NCBI GenBank assembly: GCA_963798805.1
Contig: CAWCVC010000011.1
Location: forward strand, 558,001 to 622,000
Origin: CAVZCK01 sp963798805
GTDB lineage: Bacteria > Pseudomonadota > Alphaproteobacteria > Rhizobiales > Rhodomicrobiaceae
Length of the DNA stretch: 64,000 nucleotides
Direction: 5' to 3'
Shown: in pieces, positions 62,430 to 64,000 of the stretch
How positions within the stretch are numbered: position 1 is the first letter of the stretch
How the letters are laid out: every line of letters begins with the position of its first letter
Translations under genes and position numbers: made by a program
The notes under the pieces: generated by a model
Databases searched by the model: none
Seen by the model: the letters and a program-made list of their open reading frames with translations, nothing else
What the model was told of the DNA's origin: nothing

Positions 62430-64000
62430 TCAGGGCGCGGCTTCCACGAGCCCGGGCAGAGCAGCATCGATGGTGCAGACCAGCCCTTCAGGATTGAATT
62501 TCATCGCCACGACACCCCTCAGCTCCTGAGCGAGCGCGTATTCGATCATTTGTGAGCCGAAGCCGCGCCGCAGCGGAGGCTTCACCGGGGGGCCGCCCTG
62601 CTCGCGCCAGACAAGTTTCAGCCGGAGATCACCGCAGCCGCGGATGTCCCACTCGAAACGGACCCGCCCGCCCTCATTCGAAAGGGCGCCATGCTTGACC
62701 GCATTTGTATGAAGCTCATGCAAAGCCATCGCGATCGTGACCGCCTGCTTGGGCTGAAGGATGACCTTCGGGCCTACGATTACAATGCGGTCCGCGTTTC
62801 CGCTGTTGCCCTCCAACGTATTGAACGCAACCTCTTCCAGCGAGGCTTTCTCCCATTGCGATTGCGTCAGCAGATTATGCGCGGCGGCGAGCGCCATGAG
62901 GCGGCCTTGGAAATCCACGCTGGCCTCCGACGCCGTTACGGCGCCTTTGAATGTCTGCCGTGCAACGGCCTGGACGATTGCCAGCGTGTTCTTTACGCGA
63001 TGATCGAGTTCGCCGATCAGGAGCTTGCGGTGCTCTTCGGACTGTTTGCGCTCGGTGATGTCGATATTCATCGCAACCCAGCGCTGAATGGAGCCGTCAG
63101 CCTGCCGAACCGGAGCCGCTCGGAGATTCGTCCAGGAATAGCCTTCTTGCAGGCTCCGCAGCCGGAATTCGGCGTTTACGTCTTGTCCAGCGGCGATCGC
63201 CTTAAGCCACTGCCGTTTCGCATCCTCCCAATCATCGGGATGGACAGCATCGAGCCAACCACAGCCGAGCCATTCCTCGACCGTCTGGCCGGTAAAGGCG
63301 CGCCAGCTCGGCAAGTCGACGACGACCACGCCCTCGGGATTGGTTTCCCATACCGCCTGCGCCGAGCTTTCGACCAACACGCGGAATCGCTCGGCGCTCT
63401 GATGCAGCGCCTGTTCGAGGAGGTGCGCGGCAATGGCGTCTCCCGCCAGGCGGGCATAGACGTCGGTCAGCCTGCACTCCCGCTCGGACAGGCTGCGCGG
63501 CTTGCGGAAGTGAGTGGACAACATTCCTAGCGGCTGGCCGGACGATGACAACAGCGGAGTCGATTGCACGGCGCAGTATCCCGCCTCTCGGGCTGTTTTG
63601 AGGCTTGGCGCGTAGGCCGGCTCTCCTTCAACATCCTCGACCATGACGCGCTCGCGTTTGGCCAACGCAATACCGCAAGCGGAGAAGTCCGAGGCATTGA
63701 CGGTGTCGAAATGCTCGAGAAACGGCTTCTCGAAGCCGCGCTGCGCTGCGATGCGCAGGAAATTGCTCTCCGGATTATAGAGTTGAATGTTGCCGAAGTC
63801 GGCATCGTGCAGTTCAATCGCCGCATCGAGGATTGCCTCGAGCAGGGTTGGAAAATCCGCCCGCAGCGCCAGGCTGCTCAGCTCGTGCAGGCGGGTCATC
63901 GCCTGCAACTCCTCCGCGAGTGCCTGCTCGGCTCGCGCCCGTCCGAAAGCTGCCCAGGTACGCTCGGCGGCTTGTTCGGCAAGGGCGATATCGGCCGCGG
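62430..64000 (-). CDS. HWE-type sensor histidine kinase with GAF and PAS domains, 5' end outside the window
   Basis: The reading frame is still open at the right window edge, so the start lies outside it. Visible parts, in order: a helical linker (EQAAERTWAAFGRARAEQALAEE), a GAF domain (LHDADFGNIQLYNPESNFLRI), a PAS domain (VLVESSAQAVWETNPEGVVVV, ending with HPDDWEDAKRQW), then the HWE kinase (ELDHRVKNTLAIVQAVARQTF with the phosphorylated His) and its ATPase domain (ALHELHTNAVKHGALS, GFGSQMIEYAL). Such kinases act in general stress or light/redox sensing in alphaproteobacteria. No response regulator is near in the window. Confidence 0.92.
   Translation of the reverse strand, partial: AADIALAEQAAERTWAAFGRARAEQALAEELQAMTRLHELSSLALRADFPTLLEAILDAAIELHDADFGNIQLYNPESNFLRIAAQRGFEKPFLEHFDTVNASDFSACGIALAKRERVMVEDVEGEPAYAPSLKTAREAGYCAVQSTPLLSSSGQPLGMLSTHFRKPRSLSERECRLTDVYARLAGDAIAAHLLEQALHQSAERFRVLVESSAQAVWETNPEGVVVVDLPSWRAFTGQTVEEWLGCGWLDAVHPDDWEDAKRQWLKAIAAGQDVNAEFRLRSLQEGYSWTNLRAAPVRQADGSIQRWVAMNIDITERKQSEEHRKLLIGELDHRVKNTLAIVQAVARQTFKGAVTASEASVDFQGRLMALAAAHNLLTQSQWEKASLEEVAFNTLEGNSGNADRIVIVGPKVILQPKQAVTIAMALHELHTNAVKHGALSNEGGRVRFEWDIRGCGDLRLKLVWREQGGPPVKPPLRRGFGSQMIEYALAQELRGVVAMKFNPEGLVCTIDAALPGLVEAAP

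Overview
The window is GC-rich and densely coded. Its gene content (beta-ketoadipate genes with an AraC-type PobR, Cox11, SorAB, DUF3008, HWE histidine kinase, GDP-perosamine genes, FNR/FixK-type boxes) fits an aerobic or facultative alphaproteobacterium, probably of the Hyphomicrobiales. I cannot fix a genus from sequence alone. I see no rRNA, tRNA, CRISPR array or prophage.

Layout. (1) 0-6.6 kb: 4-hydroxybenzoate/protocatechuate degradation (pcaF with a frameshift, pobA, pobR, pcaHGBC; no pcaD). (2) 6.5-9.6 kb: a hibernation-factor gene (hpf) cut cleanly by an IS256-family element with a 9-bp target duplication, then a decayed FetA-like ABC gene. (3) 9.6-15.1 kb: copper/cytochrome oxidase assembly (PCuAC-like, Cox11), a SorAB sulfite dehydrogenase, DUF3008, a GGDEF protein and a STAS-like protein. 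(4) 15.2-22.8 kb: a type I secretion operon (HlyD-type adaptor and two ABC half-transporters) divergent from its likely substrate, a cadherin/DUF4114/RTX protein. Both ABC subunits have badly degraded ATPase motifs. (5) 22.9-35 kb: a low-oxygen/stress block: flavodoxin, ArsR with an AHSA1 protein, CBS pair, MFS transporter, P1B-type ATPase with a hemerythrin tail, a complete group 3b-like [NiFe]-hydrogenase operon with its protease, and a universal stress protein. Five TTGA-N6-TCAA-like boxes are spread over regions 2 and 5, which suggests a common FNR/FixK-type regulon. (6) 36.8-47.3 kb: surface polysaccharide locus with Gmd and perosamine synthase (GDP-perosamine route), five glycosyltransferases, a NeuD/PerB-like acyltransferase and a sulfotransferase. 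(7) 47.4-62.4 kb: catabolic/transport region: Lrp regulator, gamma-glutamyltransferase, VOC protein, thioesterase, acyl-CoA ligase, quinone-oxidoreductase-like enzyme, MarR regulator, then a UbiD decarboxylase, TAXI-TRAP transporter and amidohydrolase behind a promoter with two perfect inverted repeats. (8) 62.4-64 kb: a GAF-PAS-HWE sensor kinase running off the right edge.

The strongest candidates for something not yet described are the T1SS with two degenerate ABC subunits and its DUF4114-in-cadherin substrate, and the UbiD-TRAP-amidohydrolase module, whose substrate I cannot name.
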